A stretch of 64,000 nt of DNA, taken from positions 2,331,001 through 2,395,000 of the forward strand of contig NZ_LT907975.1 of NCBI RefSeq assembly GCF_900217235.1. Reading direction: 5' to 3'. This document shows positions 34,896 to 44,304 of this stretch, in pieces. A model generated the notes under the pieces. That model saw only the letters and a list, made by a program, of their open reading frames with translations, had not been told where the DNA came from and did no database searches. Made by a program: the position numbers and the translations under genes. This stretch comes from Pseudodesulfovibrio profundus (GTDB taxonomy: Bacteria > Desulfobacterota > Desulfovibrionia > Desulfovibrionales > Desulfovibrionaceae). Numbering within the stretch: position 1 is the stretch's first letter; each line of letters starts with the position of its first letter.

Positions 34896-35604
34896 GGGGC
34901 TGTACCAGATAACTCCTTTGGGTTATCGGTATGGCAATGCGAAAAAGTCGTTTGAGCAAGGACAAGCAGCTTCGTTTAATCGAACATTTTGTGGCTGGCA
35001 CGACAGCTCGTTGCGCTGCCGATCTGGTTGGTGTGAACGTCAAAACAGCCGCCTATTACTTTCACCGGCTCCGGGAAATCATAGCGGTAGAAGAGTCCTG
35101 TGAAGGGATGGATTTTGGCGAATTTGAGGTCGATGAGAGCTACTTCGGTGGCAAGCGAAAGGGCAAAAGAGGACGTGGGGCGGCTGGTAAGGTTCCTGTT
35201 TTTGGAATCCTTAAAAGGGGCGGGAAGGTCTATACACAGGTGATTCCTGATGCGAAAGGTAAAACCTTGCTTCCCATTATTCAGGAAAGAATCCAGCCAG
35301 ACAGTGTGGTTTACTCGGACTGCTGGTATGGCTACAATGTCCTTGATGTGTCAGCGTTCAAACACTTCCGAATCAACCACTCGAAGCTGTTTGCAGATAG
35401 CCACAACCACATCAATGGAATCGAGAATTTTTGGAACCAGGCCAAACGCCATATGAGGAAATTCAACGGCATTCCAACCAAGCATTTTTCTCTGTTTTTA
35501 AAGGAATGCGAGTGGCGTTTTAATAACAGCAATCCGCGAAGCCAGTTTAAACAACTGAAACAGTGGGTTAGAAGACATATGGGCTAGTTATCTGGTACAG
35601 CCCC
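34896..35604 (+). mobile_element. IS1595-family insertion sequence with perfect ends, 709 bp
   Basis: GGGGCTGTACCAGATAACT at 34896-34914 is matched exactly in inverse orientation at 35586-35604 (19 bp). ATATTTTT occurs immediately outside both ends (34888-34895 and 35605-35612), an 8-bp target duplication as expected for IS1595. It sits behind a small CCGGTGTTACCGG stem, in what may have been the terminator of the LuxR gene. The intact ends suggest recent insertion. Confidence 0.96.
34931..35587 (+). CDS. IS1595-family transposase
   Basis: A 218-residue transposase with an N-terminal helix-turn-helix (DKQLRLIEHFVAGTTARCAADLVGVN) and the full IS1595 core: EFEVDESYFGG, KVPVFGILKRGG, VVYSDCWYGY, HNHINGIENFW and LKECEWRFNN. 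All catalytic motifs are present. It lacks the N-terminal zinc ribbon of the ISXO2 group, as in IS1016-like members. The stop codon falls inside the right inverted repeat. Confidence 0.94.
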   Translation: MAMRKSRLSKDKQLRLIEHFVAGTTARCAADLVGVNVKTAAYYFHRLREIIAVEESCEGMDFGEFEVDESYFGGKRKGKRGRGAAGKVPVFGILKRGGKVYTQVIPDAKGKTLLPIIQERIQPDSVVYSDCWYGYNVLDVSAFKHFRINHSKLFADSHNHINGIENFWNQAKRHMRKFNGIPTKHFSLFLKECEWRFNNSNPRSQFKQLKQWVRRHMG

Positions 35605-35728
35605 ATATTTTTTCAATATTATTGGTAGAATTGTTCACACTCGATCTACTTTTTGATAAATTTTTGGAAGTTGAATATGCGTCCAATCGTATGCCCTCTT
35701 CTATCACTCGTTTGCATGAGGATTAACT

Positions 35729-37531
35729 ATGCTGGATAATATGAGTTTGAAATGGAAAGTCCTGTTCCTGGCCATTGCTGGCCCAATTGTTGTCGCAGTG
35801 GTCTTGGCTGTGCAGCAAGTCATGCAGATCGAGCGTTCCAGCCATGAAGATATTCTGAATCAGAGCCGTGCGGTCATTCTTATGGCAGAAGCGGCTCGTG
35901 ACGAGATGTCCAAGAAGTTGAGCATGGGAGTTATCAGGCCCTTTGACGAGATTGAGTCGCAGGAAGCGCTCCTTGAAGCCGTTCCCATCATTACAGCCAT
36001 CAATATGGCTAAACGCAATGCGGAAAAGATGGATTATGATTTTCGTGTTCCCAAGGTCTCACCGAGAAATCCGGACAACACACCAACGCCTCAGGAACTG
36101 AAAATTCTGGAAGAATTGAAAGCCAAGAACCTTGAGGAACTGGTTGTCGTGGAAGACGACAAGATTCGATATTTCAAGCCCATTCGCCTGACTGAAGAGT
36201 GCCTCTACTGCCACGGTAATCCCAAAGGATCCAAGGACCCGTCCGGTGGCATCAAGGAAGGGTGGAAGGTCGGCAGCATTCACGGCGCATTCGAAATCAT
36301 CGCATCCCTCGACAGGGCTGATGCAAAGATCATGGACGCTAAAATCTACACGGCGCTCAGCACGCTGGGTATTCTGGCCGTCATCGGAGTGGGTGCTTGG
36401 TTCCTGGTCAATATGGTCATAGTCTCCCCACTTATGCGTATTCGTGACTTTGCCGGTTCAGTGGCCGGTGGTAATCTTGATGTGGAGCCGGAAGGCAAGT
36501 TCTCTGCCGAGTTGGCTGTCATGAAGGAATCCATCGAGACAATGGTCGCCAACCTGCGGACAAAGATGCTTGAAGCGGCACAGAAGCAGGAGGAGGCCGA
36601 GGAATCGAAGATTCGGGCTGAAGCTGCCACGGGCGAAGCCAAGGAGCAGGAACGGATAGCCAATGATCTGCTGGAGAAGGTGCAGCGTGTCGCCAGAGAT
36701 GCTCTGGTTATTGCCGAGCAGGTGACCAGTGCAGCGGACCAGCTTTCTGCCCAGTCCGAACAGGTCATGCGTGGTGCTGATGTTCAGCGGGAACGTACCG
36801 CGCAAACGGCCACGGCCATGGAAGAAATGAACGCCACGGTACTCGAAGTCGCCAGAAACTCCGCAAGCTCTGCTTCGTCGGCTCAGAAGGCCAAGGATCA
36901 GGCGCAGGAAGGTGCGGCTATTGTCGAAGACGTTATCGCTTCCATCAGCAAGGTGCATGAACTCACTGTCACGTTGAAGCAGTCCATGGATCAGTTGGGA
37001 TCGCAGACAACTGACATCGGCCAGATCATGAATGTGATTGAAGACATTGCCGATCAGACAAACCTCCTCGCGCTCAATGCCGCCATTGAGGCCGCCCGTG
37101 CGGGTGAGGCCGGACGCGGATTTGCCGTCGTCGCCGATGAGGTCCGCAAGCTGGCCGAAAAGACCATGGATGCCACCAAGGAAGTGGGCAACGCCATCAA
37201 GACGATCCAGAAGGGTGCGTCCGCCAATATTCAGAGTGTGGATACGGCAGCTACCGCAGTTGAAACGGCTACCAGCCTCGCCAACAAGTCGGGAGAATCA
37301 CTGGGGCTGATTGTTACCTATTCGGATGAGGCATCCGGGCAGGTCCAGTCCATTGCCACCGCAGCCGAGCAGCAGTCGGCAGCCAGTGAGGAAATCAACC
37401 AGGCTGTTGACGATATCAATCTGATCGCCAGCGAAACGGCGGATGGCATGAGCCAGTCTGCCCAGGCAATCACCGAGTTGGTCCACCTCTCCAATGAACT
37501 GCGTCGCCTCATTGACGAAATGAACGAGTAG
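35729..37531 (+). CDS. Methyl-accepting chemotaxis protein with c-type haem sensor domain (DcrA-like)
   Basis: The 600-residue receptor has a first membrane segment (residues 10-28), a periplasmic DUF3365-type domain (about 30-205), a second membrane segment (210-232), HAMP (230-285) and a cytoplasmic signalling domain with the hairpin tip around [32 protein letters not shown]. The sensor holds CLYCH at residues 158-162, a single haem c site, as in Desulfovibrio DcrA. I infer redox or gas sensing in the periplasm feeding into CheA. ATG 35729 has GAGGA upstream. A terminator follows. Confidence 0.93.
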   Translation: MLDNMSLKWKVLFLAIAGPIVVAVVLAVQQVMQIERSSHEDILNQSRAVILMAEAARDEMSKKLSMGVIRPFDEIESQEALLEAVPIITAINMAKRNAEKMDYDFRVPKVSPRNPDNTPTPQELKILEELKAKNLEELVVVEDDKIRYFKPIRLTEECLYCHGNPKGSKDPSGGIKEGWKVGSIHGAFEIIASLDRADAKIMDAKIYTALSTLGILAVIGVGAWFLVNMVIVSPLMRIRDFAGSVAGGNLDVEPEGKFSAELAVMKESIETMVANLRTKMLEAAQKQEEAEESKIRAEAATGEAKEQERIANDLLEKVQRVARDALVIAEQVTSAADQLSAQSEQVMRGADVQRERTAQTATAMEEMNATVLEVARNSASSASSAQKAKDQAQEGAAIVEDVIASISKVHELTVTLKQSMDQLGSQTTDIGQIMNVIEDIADQTNLLALNAAIEAARAGEAGRGFAVVADEVRKLAEKTMDATKEVGNAIKTIQKGASANIQSVDTAATAVETATSLANKSGESLGLIVTYSDEASGQVQSIATAAEQQSAASEEINQAVDDINLIASETADGMSQSAQAITELVHLSNELRRLIDEMNE

Positions 37532-37553
37532 TTCTGACTGACAAAATAACAAT

Positions 37554-37587
37554 GGGCCGTGCACCAAACTGGTGTACGGCCCTTTTT
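37554..37587 (+). terminator. Terminator of the chemoreceptor gene
   Basis: GGGCCGTGCACC (37554-37565) pairs with GGTGTACGGCCC (37571-37582) apart from one mismatch, followed by TTTTT. Confidence 0.92.
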
Positions 37588-37598
37588 CATTCATAAAG

Positions 37599-37627
37599 AA
37601 AGCCCCGATTCGCTGAACCGGGGCTTT
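37599..37627 (-). terminator. Terminator of the nap/FmdE-MoeA transcript
   Basis: AAAGCCCCG (37599-37607) pairs with CGGGGCTTT (37619-37627). It lies 23 bases after the fusion gene stop. The minus strand continues TTCTTTATG; the plus side has GATTTTT, so it may act in both directions. Confidence 0.82.
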
Positions 37628-37650
37628 GATTTTTGAGTAGTGGTGATGTT

Positions 37651-39276
37651 CTATTTGCCGAATGGGCATTTGGGGAACGAGCAGGTCTTGCAGGTCATGC
37701 AGAAACCGCCTTCTCCAAGGCTTGCCAAATCCTTTCGGGTGAGTGTCTGTCCGGCCAACATGCGGGGCAGCACGATATCGAACGCCGTGGTTTTGTAGAA
37801 CAGGGCGCATGCGGGCACACCGATGATCTGGGCTGTTCTGATCTTGCCCACGAGGGTCATGGTGCCGGGGAGCATGGGCACGCCGTAATGATCGTCCTGA
37901 AGGCCTGCATCGACCAGAGCGGCACGTGTCACGTCATCCGGGTCCACGGACATGCCGGCAGTGGTGATGATCAAGTCGCACCCGGCATCCAGCATGCTTG
38001 TTGCCGCACTGGTGATGGCCTCCCTGTCGTCCGGTACGATTTCCGAGCGGAGCACTTCACTGCCCAGAGCAATAACTTTGGACGTGATGATGGGGATGAA
38101 CTTGTCTTCGATCAATCCCTGAAAGACTTCAGTGCCGGTCACCAGAATGCCGACTTTTGCCTTGCGCAGGGGGAGAATCTCCAGAACCGGTCCTTCGCCC
38201 AGCGCGGTGATGGCGCGGCTGAAGCGATCGCGCGAGATGTAGAGCGGAATGGCCCGTGTTCCTGCCACGCCTTTGCCTTCGGGCATGAGCGATCCGTGAT
38301 GGCGGGTGGCGAGCATGACATCGGGAGAGAGGTTGAAGCGGTTCAGTGCTTCGCGGTCAATGGAAAGCATGCCGGGCTTGTCGGCAAAGAAGTTGATCTT
38401 TCCTTCGTCCGGGTCTGCGTCATAGCGGATTCCATCACCGGCCATGCGTTTGGCAAAGGCTTTGACGGCCTCGTTCTCATGGACCCAGTCGTCACCCGGC
38501 AGGTCATCTTCCACGTAAACATTGTATTTACCAATACGCTGCAGGCGACAGACGTCACCGATATCCAGTGTCTCACCGGCTTTGGTCACCGGTCCCTTGG
38601 ATTCACCGGGAACGATGCCGGTCATGTCGTGAGCCGCCTTTTTGCCGACAGCCTCTTCTACAGGGATGGAGTGCAGTGGCGGCGCGTCATCCGCGCATTC
38701 GGCGCCTTCCATGGATGCAAAGGGTGCTTCGCCCTGACAGCCGCGACAGATGGAACCATCGCTGCCCGGATAGGCTTCCTTGCATACAGGACACTCATCA
38801 ATGGTGGTCATGTGACCGTGTCCGAGATATTTTTTGTCGATGGTGATGGGGCGAATGGAGCAGATGGTGTCACCGGCTTCTTCGATTTCGGCAAAGAGCT
38901 TGTCGGTATCCTGTTCCGCTTTGGGCGTTTTCTTCATGAACCAGTTGTATATTTCAGGATAGCGGGCCAGTTTTTGCTGGTCGATGGCCACACGGAACCC
39001 CTCACCTGTATATTTGTCATAGAGAGATACGGCGTAACGACCCAGCAGTTTGACTTTCATCCAGTTGTTACCGGTGGAGCAGAGGGTCAGCAACTGGACC
39101 GCGTCAGGCAGGCACTTCCCCGATTCGACCATGGCCTCGAACAATGTTCCTTCCGGGAGGCGGGACTTGGCCGCTTCAACCATATAACCGCCGATCAGCA
39201 GGCCGGGGGCCGGATAGCCGTGAAATTCTTTCGCTTTTTGCTTAAATTCTTCAAACGTGTATTCACCGATATTCAT
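37651..39276 (-). CDS. FmdE domain fused to MoeA-like molybdopterin-binding domain
   Basis: The 541-residue protein begins with an FmdE domain (residues 1-190: FHGYPAPGLLIGG, LLTLCSTGNNWMKV, then a zinc ribbon CPVCKEAY and CRGCQGEAPFASMEG). A linker leads to a MoeA/MogA-like domain (about 300-520: VGILVTGTEVFQG, DLIITTAGMSVDPDDVTR, LVGKIRTAQIIGVPACALFYKTT). It ends with CMTCKTCSFPKC, a possible Fe-S site. FmdE family members occur with molybdenum or tungsten enzymes; I infer a cofactor-handling or delivery factor for NapA or formate dehydrogenase. ATG 39276 follows GAGGTTACG. It is 84 bp behind napH and probably on the nap transcript. Confidence 0.88.
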   Translation of the reverse strand: MNIGEYTFEEFKQKAKEFHGYPAPGLLIGGYMVEAAKSRLPEGTLFEAMVESGKCLPDAVQLLTLCSTGNNWMKVKLLGRYAVSLYDKYTGEGFRVAIDQQKLARYPEIYNWFMKKTPKAEQDTDKLFAEIEEAGDTICSIRPITIDKKYLGHGHMTTIDECPVCKEAYPGSDGSICRGCQGEAPFASMEGAECADDAPPLHSIPVEEAVGKKAAHDMTGIVPGESKGPVTKAGETLDIGDVCRLQRIGKYNVYVEDDLPGDDWVHENEAVKAFAKRMAGDGIRYDADPDEGKINFFADKPGMLSIDREALNRFNLSPDVMLATRHHGSLMPEGKGVAGTRAIPLYISRDRFSRAITALGEGPVLEILPLRKAKVGILVTGTEVFQGLIEDKFIPIITSKVIALGSEVLRSEIVPDDREAITSAATSMLDAGCDLIITTAGMSVDPDDVTRAALVDAGLQDDHYGVPMLPGTMTLVGKIRTAQIIGVPACALFYKTTAFDIVLPRMLAGQTLTRKDLASLGEGGFCMTCKTCSFPKCPFGK

Positions 39277-39359
39277 CGTAACCTCGTCAGTAGTGGTGTT
39301 ATACCCCGGTGGGGTATTCTGAACGCAACGCGCAGTCAAGGAAAAGGACTATGCCACGG

Positions 39360-40175
39360 TCACGCCTTGGGTGCAATAATTTGGGTGATGGCACGACCAT
39401 GCTTGGCACATTCGTCAACGCATTCACGGCAGTTGCTGCATTCCAGTTCAAGGTAGGACTGCTTTGCTTTCGGGTTGAGCAGGAGCGGACAGGCATTGCG
39501 ACACGGGCTTTTACCGGGGGCGCAGGTGCATTTTTGGGGGTCGTACATGATTCGGAGCCGTTTAGGGCTGAATCGCTGGACGAGCATGAGCAGGTAGGAT
39601 TGGGGGCAGCAGTATCGGCACCACAGGCGCATGCCCGAGACCAGATCAACGGTCATGGCACCCAGTAGCAGGATGACGCCAACAGGAAAGGAACCGACCA
39701 GAAACCATGTTTGTGCGGCACGAGTATACCAGCCTGGCAAGGAGAGGTGGTTGAGGATTGGCGGCAGGCCAAGGACGACAATGGCTATCAGAACCATGGA
39801 TATGACGATGGTTTTGACGGCAAATCCGCTGATGCGCCGTTTGTAGCGCGTGTTGCGCACACGGCGGTTGAGGCTTTGGTTCAGCTCGGAAATCAGTCCA
39901 TATGGGCATATCCACGAGCAGAATACCGCGCCAAGAAAGGCGGCAATGACGAGTGCTATCAGTGAGCCAATGATAAGGTTCATGCCGGGCGACCCGGAAG
40001 TTATGGCAACCTGCACGGCAGTCAGAGGGTCGGCCAACGGGATGCCGAAGACTGTACATGACAGAAAGTTACCGCGAATCTGATTGAATCCGTTGGCATT
40101 GAGCCATGGGATGAAAATGAACAGGGCGGCAATGGAAATCTGTGTGGCACGTCGAAGCATCTTGAGTTTGCTCAT
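39360..40175 (-). CDS. napH: Nitrate reductase electron-transfer protein NapH
   Basis: A 271-residue quinol-side membrane ferredoxin that passes electrons through NapG towards periplasmic nitrate reductase. It has about four or five membrane segments, two cytoplasmic CxxxCP-type motifs (CSWICPYG, CRYCCPQS) typical of NapH, and C-terminal clusters CTCAPGKSPCRNACP and CSNCRECVDEC for two [4Fe-4S] centres. It starts one base after the napG stop and is the last nap gene. It probably takes electrons from menaquinol. Confidence 0.93.
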   Translation of the reverse strand: MSKLKMLRRATQISIAALFIFIPWLNANGFNQIRGNFLSCTVFGIPLADPLTAVQVAITSGSPGMNLIIGSLIALVIAAFLGAVFCSWICPYGLISELNQSLNRRVRNTRYKRRISGFAVKTIVISMVLIAIVVLGLPPILNHLSLPGWYTRAAQTWFLVGSFPVGVILLLGAMTVDLVSGMRLWCRYCCPQSYLLMLVQRFSPKRLRIMYDPQKCTCAPGKSPCRNACPLLLNPKAKQSYLELECSNCRECVDECAKHGRAITQIIAPKA

Positions 40176-40176
40176 G

Positions 40177-40656
40177 CTACTTCTCCGAATGCAGCAGTTG
40201 TCGCGCTGGCACCGTGCTGATGGCTTTTTTAGGACAGACGTATTCGCACACCCCGCACCCGACGCAGGCCTCTGTTATGACGGGAAGCTGTCCTTTTACG
40301 AGGATGAGTGCCGAATTGCGTAGCGGGCATTTTTCAAAGCAGGTTCGACAGATGATCGTACCCTGATAGGTGTAGCATTCATCCTTGTGAAGGATGGCAA
40401 AACCCATATCCGCCTTTTCGATGGGGACATCATCGAGTGCTCCGGAGGGGCATACCGGAGGGCAGCGCATGCAGAGATAGCAGGGTACGTCAGAAGGAAC
40501 AATCCTCGGCGTTCCGTTTTGAATGGGATCACCGCCGGGAAACAGGGATATGGAGCCGTAAGGGCAGACCTGGGCACACTGGCCGCAATGAATGCATTTT
40601 TTCAGGAAGGTTTCTTCATTGCCCCCGCCGGGTGGTCGAAAGTAGGGCTTCTCCAT
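40177..40656 (-). CDS. napG: Ferredoxin-type protein NapG, without Tat signal
   Basis: The 159-residue protein carries four Cys clusters for [4Fe-4S] centres: CIHCGQCAQVC, CYLCMRCPPVC, CRTCFEKC and CVGCGVCEYVC. The start region FRPPGGGNEETF matches the sequence right after the signal peptide of known NapG proteins, but no twin-arginine signal is encoded; the open frame upstream overlaps napD and shows no RR motif. It may therefore stay in the cytoplasm beside NapH, or be exported with a partner. ATG 40656 has GGAG upstream. Confidence 0.85.
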   Translation of the reverse strand: MEKPYFRPPGGGNEETFLKKCIHCGQCAQVCPYGSISLFPGGDPIQNGTPRIVPSDVPCYLCMRCPPVCPSGALDDVPIEKADMGFAILHKDECYTYQGTIICRTCFEKCPLRNSALILVKGQLPVITEACVGCGVCEYVCPKKAISTVPARQLLHSEK

Positions 40657-40723
40657 GGGCGTGATACTCCAGGCCCGGGCTTCGGGGACGAGTCCGAAGC
40701 CCGGGGTTGAGAGAGGGTGACGG

Positions 40724-40993
40724 TCAGGCTGTGGGCTGGAGGTGGGCCTCATCCCTGTCCAACTGCTCATCTTCCACATTGACAAAGGTCGTATAAGCCG
40801 CAAGGGCGCCGGGAAAGGATTCCAGTTCCTTCATCCGGTCTTCCAGACGGCTGGATGGTATTTCACCGACGACCACGAGGTATTGGCCGTCATGGTCGCC
40901 GTAGAGCGTCAGGTCTTCTTCGGCCTCAATACGTTCCTTCACGGATTCGAGGTGGCTGCTCATGACATGGAGCATGATTCCGGTGATAGCCAT
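40724..40993 (-). CDS. napD: NapA maturation chaperone NapD
   Basis: An 89-residue chaperone that binds the NapA Tat signal to delay export until the Mo cofactor is inserted. It shows the ferredoxin-like fold pattern: ITGIMLHVMSSHLESVKERI, TLYGDHDGQYLVVV and LESFPGALAAYTTFVNVED. The start codon overlaps the napA stop by one base (TAATG), so translation is coupled, which suits a dedicated chaperone. Confidence 0.92.
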   Translation of the reverse strand: MAITGIMLHVMSSHLESVKERIEAEEDLTLYGDHDGQYLVVVGEIPSSRLEDRMKELESFPGALAAYTTFVNVEDEQLDRDEAHLQPTA

Positions 40994-43242
40994 TATGCTT
41001 TCTCCACTCTGCAAGCGCAGATTTTGAATTCCGGCTGCTTGGAGCCGGGATCGATGGCGTCGATCGTCAGTTCGTTGACCACAAGTTCGGGGTCAAACCA
41101 TGGCACGAATACCAACCCCGGTTCGCAGACATCGCCCACACGGGCATCAAAGAGCATGTCCCCGCGCCGGGTGATGACCTTGACCTTGTCACCGTGGTTG
41201 ATACCCATCCGGCTGGCGTCCTTGGTGTTCACCTCCACATAGGCATGGGGGAATGAACGGGCGATCTCCGGGACTTTTCCAGTCATGGTCGCTGTGTGCC
41301 AGTGATCAATGACGCGGCCGGTGGTCAGTGTGAACGGGAACTCGCCGCCAGCGGGTTCTGCGGCGGCCTTTTGCGGACGCATCCAGACGATGGCCCTGCC
41401 ATCGGGCTTGCCGTAGAAGTGATACTTGTCGGGATAGTCCTCGGGGATATTGGGATCTTCACCACGCACATAGCGAATGGTGGTGCCGGGGTGGTCTTCC
41501 GTAGGACACGGCCACAGTATGCCCGATTCCTTGATGAGTCGTTCGCGTGTGATTCCGGCAAAGTTGTATGGGGTCATGGCAGAGACCTTTCGCCACTCTT
41601 CCCATACGTCGTCAGAGTTCTCGTAGGGTATGAGATTCGGGTCCACGCCGATTCGTTTTGCCAGCTCCACCAGAATGTTGACGGACGGGCGACACTCACC
41701 CGGCGGATCAATGGCCTTTTCGACAAGGGCGTACCGACGCTCGGTGCAACCGTATACGCCGCGGCGTTCCACCCAGAAGGCGGGCGGGAAGACCACGTCG
41801 GCGTATTGCATGCTGATGGCATCCGAAAACGCTTCTATGGATACGAGGAATGCTTTCTTGAGACCTTCCTCGTACTTCTTGATGTTGGGAAGCGACTGGG
41901 CCGGATTGGTACACAGGGTGAGCAGGGTTTTGACCTTGCCTTCATTCATCGCGTTGAACAGCGCCATTGTGTGCAGCCCGGGTTTCGGGTTCAGTGAATC
42001 CTGCGGCAATCCCCACTGCATTTCCAACTGATTGCGGTGTTCCTTCTTGGCAATGACTCGCCCGGCCGGGAGAAGATGCGAGAGGCCACCGGTATCGCGT
42101 ACGCCGCCACAGGCGTTGGGTTGGCCGGTCAGAGACAGGGGCGTTGATCCCGGTTTGCCAATCTTGCCGGTGATCAGGTGCAGGTTGTGGATGAGGTTGT
42201 TGGCCCAGACACCGCGGATGCGCTGGTTGATGCCCATGCACCACAGGGAGGTGGTTGCCGTGGACTGGGCAAAGGTCAATGCCGCTTCGCGAATCTGCGC
42301 AGCCGGAACGCCGCAGAGCGGTTCCACGTCTTCCGGTTTGTAGTCCTGCAGGAACGCCTTGTACGCTTCAAAATCGACCTTCTGTTTATCATTGGTCATG
42401 AAGTTCACGTACTTGTTGTGGAAGCGGTAATCGTCCAGTTCTTCATGGACAATGACGTAGGCCATGGAGTTGAGTATCGCAAGATCACTGCCTGGCTTCA
42501 TGTTCATGTGCAGATCAGCGATGCGGGAGGTGTTGGTGCGTCGCGGATCACAGACGATGATCTTGACGTTCTTGTCGTTTTGTTTGCGGGCCGCAATTCG
42601 GCGGAACAATACCGGGTGGCACTCGGAGGTATTCGACCCGATGATGAAGAAACAGGTGGCAGCATCAAGGTCCTGATACGACCCCATCGGTTCATCCTTG
42701 CCGAAGGTCGAAACATACCCACCCACGGCCGAAGCCATGCAGAGGCGGGGATTGCCTTCGACGTTATTGGATTTCAGTCCTGCCTTGAATATCTTGGATG
42801 CAAGATAGGTCTCTTCGGTGAGCGCCTGTCCTGATCCATAGTAAGCCACGGAGTCCGGGCCTGTTGAGTCGAGGGCTTCCTTGAATTTGGATGCCGCCAG
42901 GTCCAGGGCTTCATCCCACGATGCTTCCACCAGCGTCCCGTTTTTCCTGATCAGTGGTTTGGTGACGCGTTCCTTGGCGTAAATGACCGGGGCCAGCAAC
43001 GCTCCCTTCAGACAGAGGATGCCTTGATTGTGGTTGTTCGGGTCGCCTTTGACCGTGACAACTTTGCCGTTGGAGACACCGACCATGACACCACAGCCTG
43101 TGCCGCAGTATCGGCAGACACCCTTGACCCACGAATCGATCGTGTTGTCCGCTGCGTTCGCTTTGCATACAGGGACGCCAAGGGCCATGAAAACGGAAGC
43201 TGCAGCAGCCTGTTTGATGAAATGTCTTCTTGATATCGTCAT
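40993..43242 (-). CDS. napA: Periplasmic nitrate reductase catalytic subunit NapA
   Basis: The 749-residue enzyme reduces nitrate to nitrite in the periplasm with Mo-bis-MGD and one [4Fe-4S] cluster. It has a Tat signal (SRRHFIKQAAAAS, residues 4-16), the cluster motif CRYCGTGCG and a later Cys in GILCLKG, and the Mo-ligand Cys in GNPRLCMASAVGGY near residue 170. Other family segments are SNTSECHPV, MGINQRIRGVWANN and FPFTLTTGRVIDHWHTATMTG. The compact length fits the monomeric Desulfovibrio type. ATG 43242 has AAGGAG upstream. No NapB is encoded nearby, so NapM or NapC must donate electrons. Confidence 0.96.
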   Translation of the reverse strand: MTISRRHFIKQAAAASVFMALGVPVCKANAADNTIDSWVKGVCRYCGTGCGVMVGVSNGKVVTVKGDPNNHNQGILCLKGALLAPVIYAKERVTKPLIRKNGTLVEASWDEALDLAASKFKEALDSTGPDSVAYYGSGQALTEETYLASKIFKAGLKSNNVEGNPRLCMASAVGGYVSTFGKDEPMGSYQDLDAATCFFIIGSNTSECHPVLFRRIAARKQNDKNVKIIVCDPRRTNTSRIADLHMNMKPGSDLAILNSMAYVIVHEELDDYRFHNKYVNFMTNDKQKVDFEAYKAFLQDYKPEDVEPLCGVPAAQIREAALTFAQSTATTSLWCMGINQRIRGVWANNLIHNLHLITGKIGKPGSTPLSLTGQPNACGGVRDTGGLSHLLPAGRVIAKKEHRNQLEMQWGLPQDSLNPKPGLHTMALFNAMNEGKVKTLLTLCTNPAQSLPNIKKYEEGLKKAFLVSIEAFSDAISMQYADVVFPPAFWVERRGVYGCTERRYALVEKAIDPPGECRPSVNILVELAKRIGVDPNLIPYENSDDVWEEWRKVSAMTPYNFAGITRERLIKESGILWPCPTEDHPGTTIRYVRGEDPNIPEDYPDKYHFYGKPDGRAIVWMRPQKAAAEPAGGEFPFTLTTGRVIDHWHTATMTGKVPEIARSFPHAYVEVNTKDASRMGINHGDKVKVITRRGDMLFDARVGDVCEPGLVFVPWFDPELVVNELTIDAIDPGSKQPEFKICACRVEKA

Positions 43243-43252
43243 GACAGACTCC

Positions 43253-43723
43253 TTATTGATCCATGGTCTTTTTCGATTCAGTCCGGACGTATGCCTCGTG
43301 ATGAACCGAATTTGAGTGATATTTATGGCAGTCGTTGCATTCTGCACGCATGCCGAATTTCGTTTCCATCATGGTGATGGCTGGGTCATGACAGCGTCGG
43401 CAGATGTAATTGGGATCGGGATTGGCCGAGTATTCGATGGATCCTTTGCCGTCCGGCTGCCCGTGACAGACAAAACATTTTACCAACATGACGCCGTGTT
43501 TGGATTCGTACCAATCTTGAGCGATCTTGGGAGTGGTTTTTTGGTGGCATGTATAACAGTCGCCAGCCTGTTCCGGGCTATCGAGATGACGGGCCGCTTC
43601 ACAGCGGACTCCAGACATGGCCGACTGGGTGTAAAAAAGGACGACCGCACCAAACAGAATAAGAAAACCGACGATGAGCATGACGGCTTTATTTTTGTAT
43701 AAGCATTGCTTGTTATCCATCAC
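43253..43723 (-). CDS. napM: Tetrahaem cytochrome c NapM
   Basis: The 156-residue protein has an N-terminal signal anchor (residues 14-32) and four CxxCH sites: CYTCH, CFVCH, CRRCH and CNDCH. NapM replaces NapB as electron carrier in the Desulfovibrio nap operon. Its ATG overlaps the napC stop (ATGA), and napA follows ten bases downstream. Confidence 0.92.
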   Translation of the reverse strand: MMDNKQCLYKNKAVMLIVGFLILFGAVVLFYTQSAMSGVRCEAARHLDSPEQAGDCYTCHQKTTPKIAQDWYESKHGVMLVKCFVCHGQPDGKGSIEYSANPDPNYICRRCHDPAITMMETKFGMRAECNDCHKYHSNSVHHEAYVRTESKKTMDQ

Positions 43724-44304
43724 ATCCCTTCCTTTTCTATTGGGAGTTTTGCTGCAAATTCGGCGTTGACCGCATAGCGCCGGTCAAATGACGGAAGGTG
43801 GGCCGTGTTCTGATGACAGTCAGCGCAGCCTCGGTTCGTGCAGCCGTTTGTACCCAGGTAGGCCTCATGTGCGAGCTTTCCTTCCAGCGAGATAGGCTTG
43901 TCTTTTGTATCCTTCATAAGGTCTTCGTGACAGGCCCGGCAGCTCTCGTCGTCAATGAACATGCGTGCACTGACCTGTAGCTCTGCACGATAGAAATCGT
44001 TGGGATCGCCAAAGGTATGGACCAGCATGTCCTTGACGCCGAGATACGTCTTGTAGGCCACGTATTTAGGGCCAAATGAATTGGGAAGGTGGCACTGAAC
44101 GCACCGAATGGGATTCTTGTCTTTGTCGACGGCGTGGGGCGAAAACCTCAGTTCCGTCTGGTGGCGTTTCATTTCATGGCAAGCAGTGCAGAATTCGTTG
44201 GTCGATGTAGCCTGAAAAGCAAACGCAGTGACTCCTGCCAGCGTAATGACCACCGCAGTGATGAACGCAATGGGAAGTTTGCCTCGTGGTACTGGTTCCT
44301 TCAT
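43720..44304 (-). CDS. napC: Membrane-anchored tetrahaem quinol dehydrogenase NapC/NrfH type
   Basis: The 194-residue protein has one N-terminal membrane anchor (residues 10-30) and four haem motifs: CTACHEM, CVQCH, CRACH and CADCH. Conserved NapC/NirT segments include FCTACHEMKRH and RCVQCHLPNSF. It should oxidise menaquinol and pass electrons to NapM/NapA. It is the first gene of the napCMADGH operon. Confidence 0.93.
   Translation of the reverse strand: MKEPVPRGKLPIAFITAVVITLAGVTAFAFQATSTNEFCTACHEMKRHQTELRFSPHAVDKDKNPIRCVQCHLPNSFGPKYVAYKTYLGVKDMLVHTFGDPNDFYRAELQVSARMFIDDESCRACHEDLMKDTKDKPISLEGKLAHEAYLGTNGCTNRGCADCHQNTAHLPSFDRRYAVNAEFAAKLPIEKEGM

Noticed and set aside
37633-39456. A 607-codon plus-strand frame opposite the FmdE-MoeA gene
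   Set aside because: It is antisense to a well-supported gene with recognisable domains, has no ribosome binding site and has no family-like sequence.
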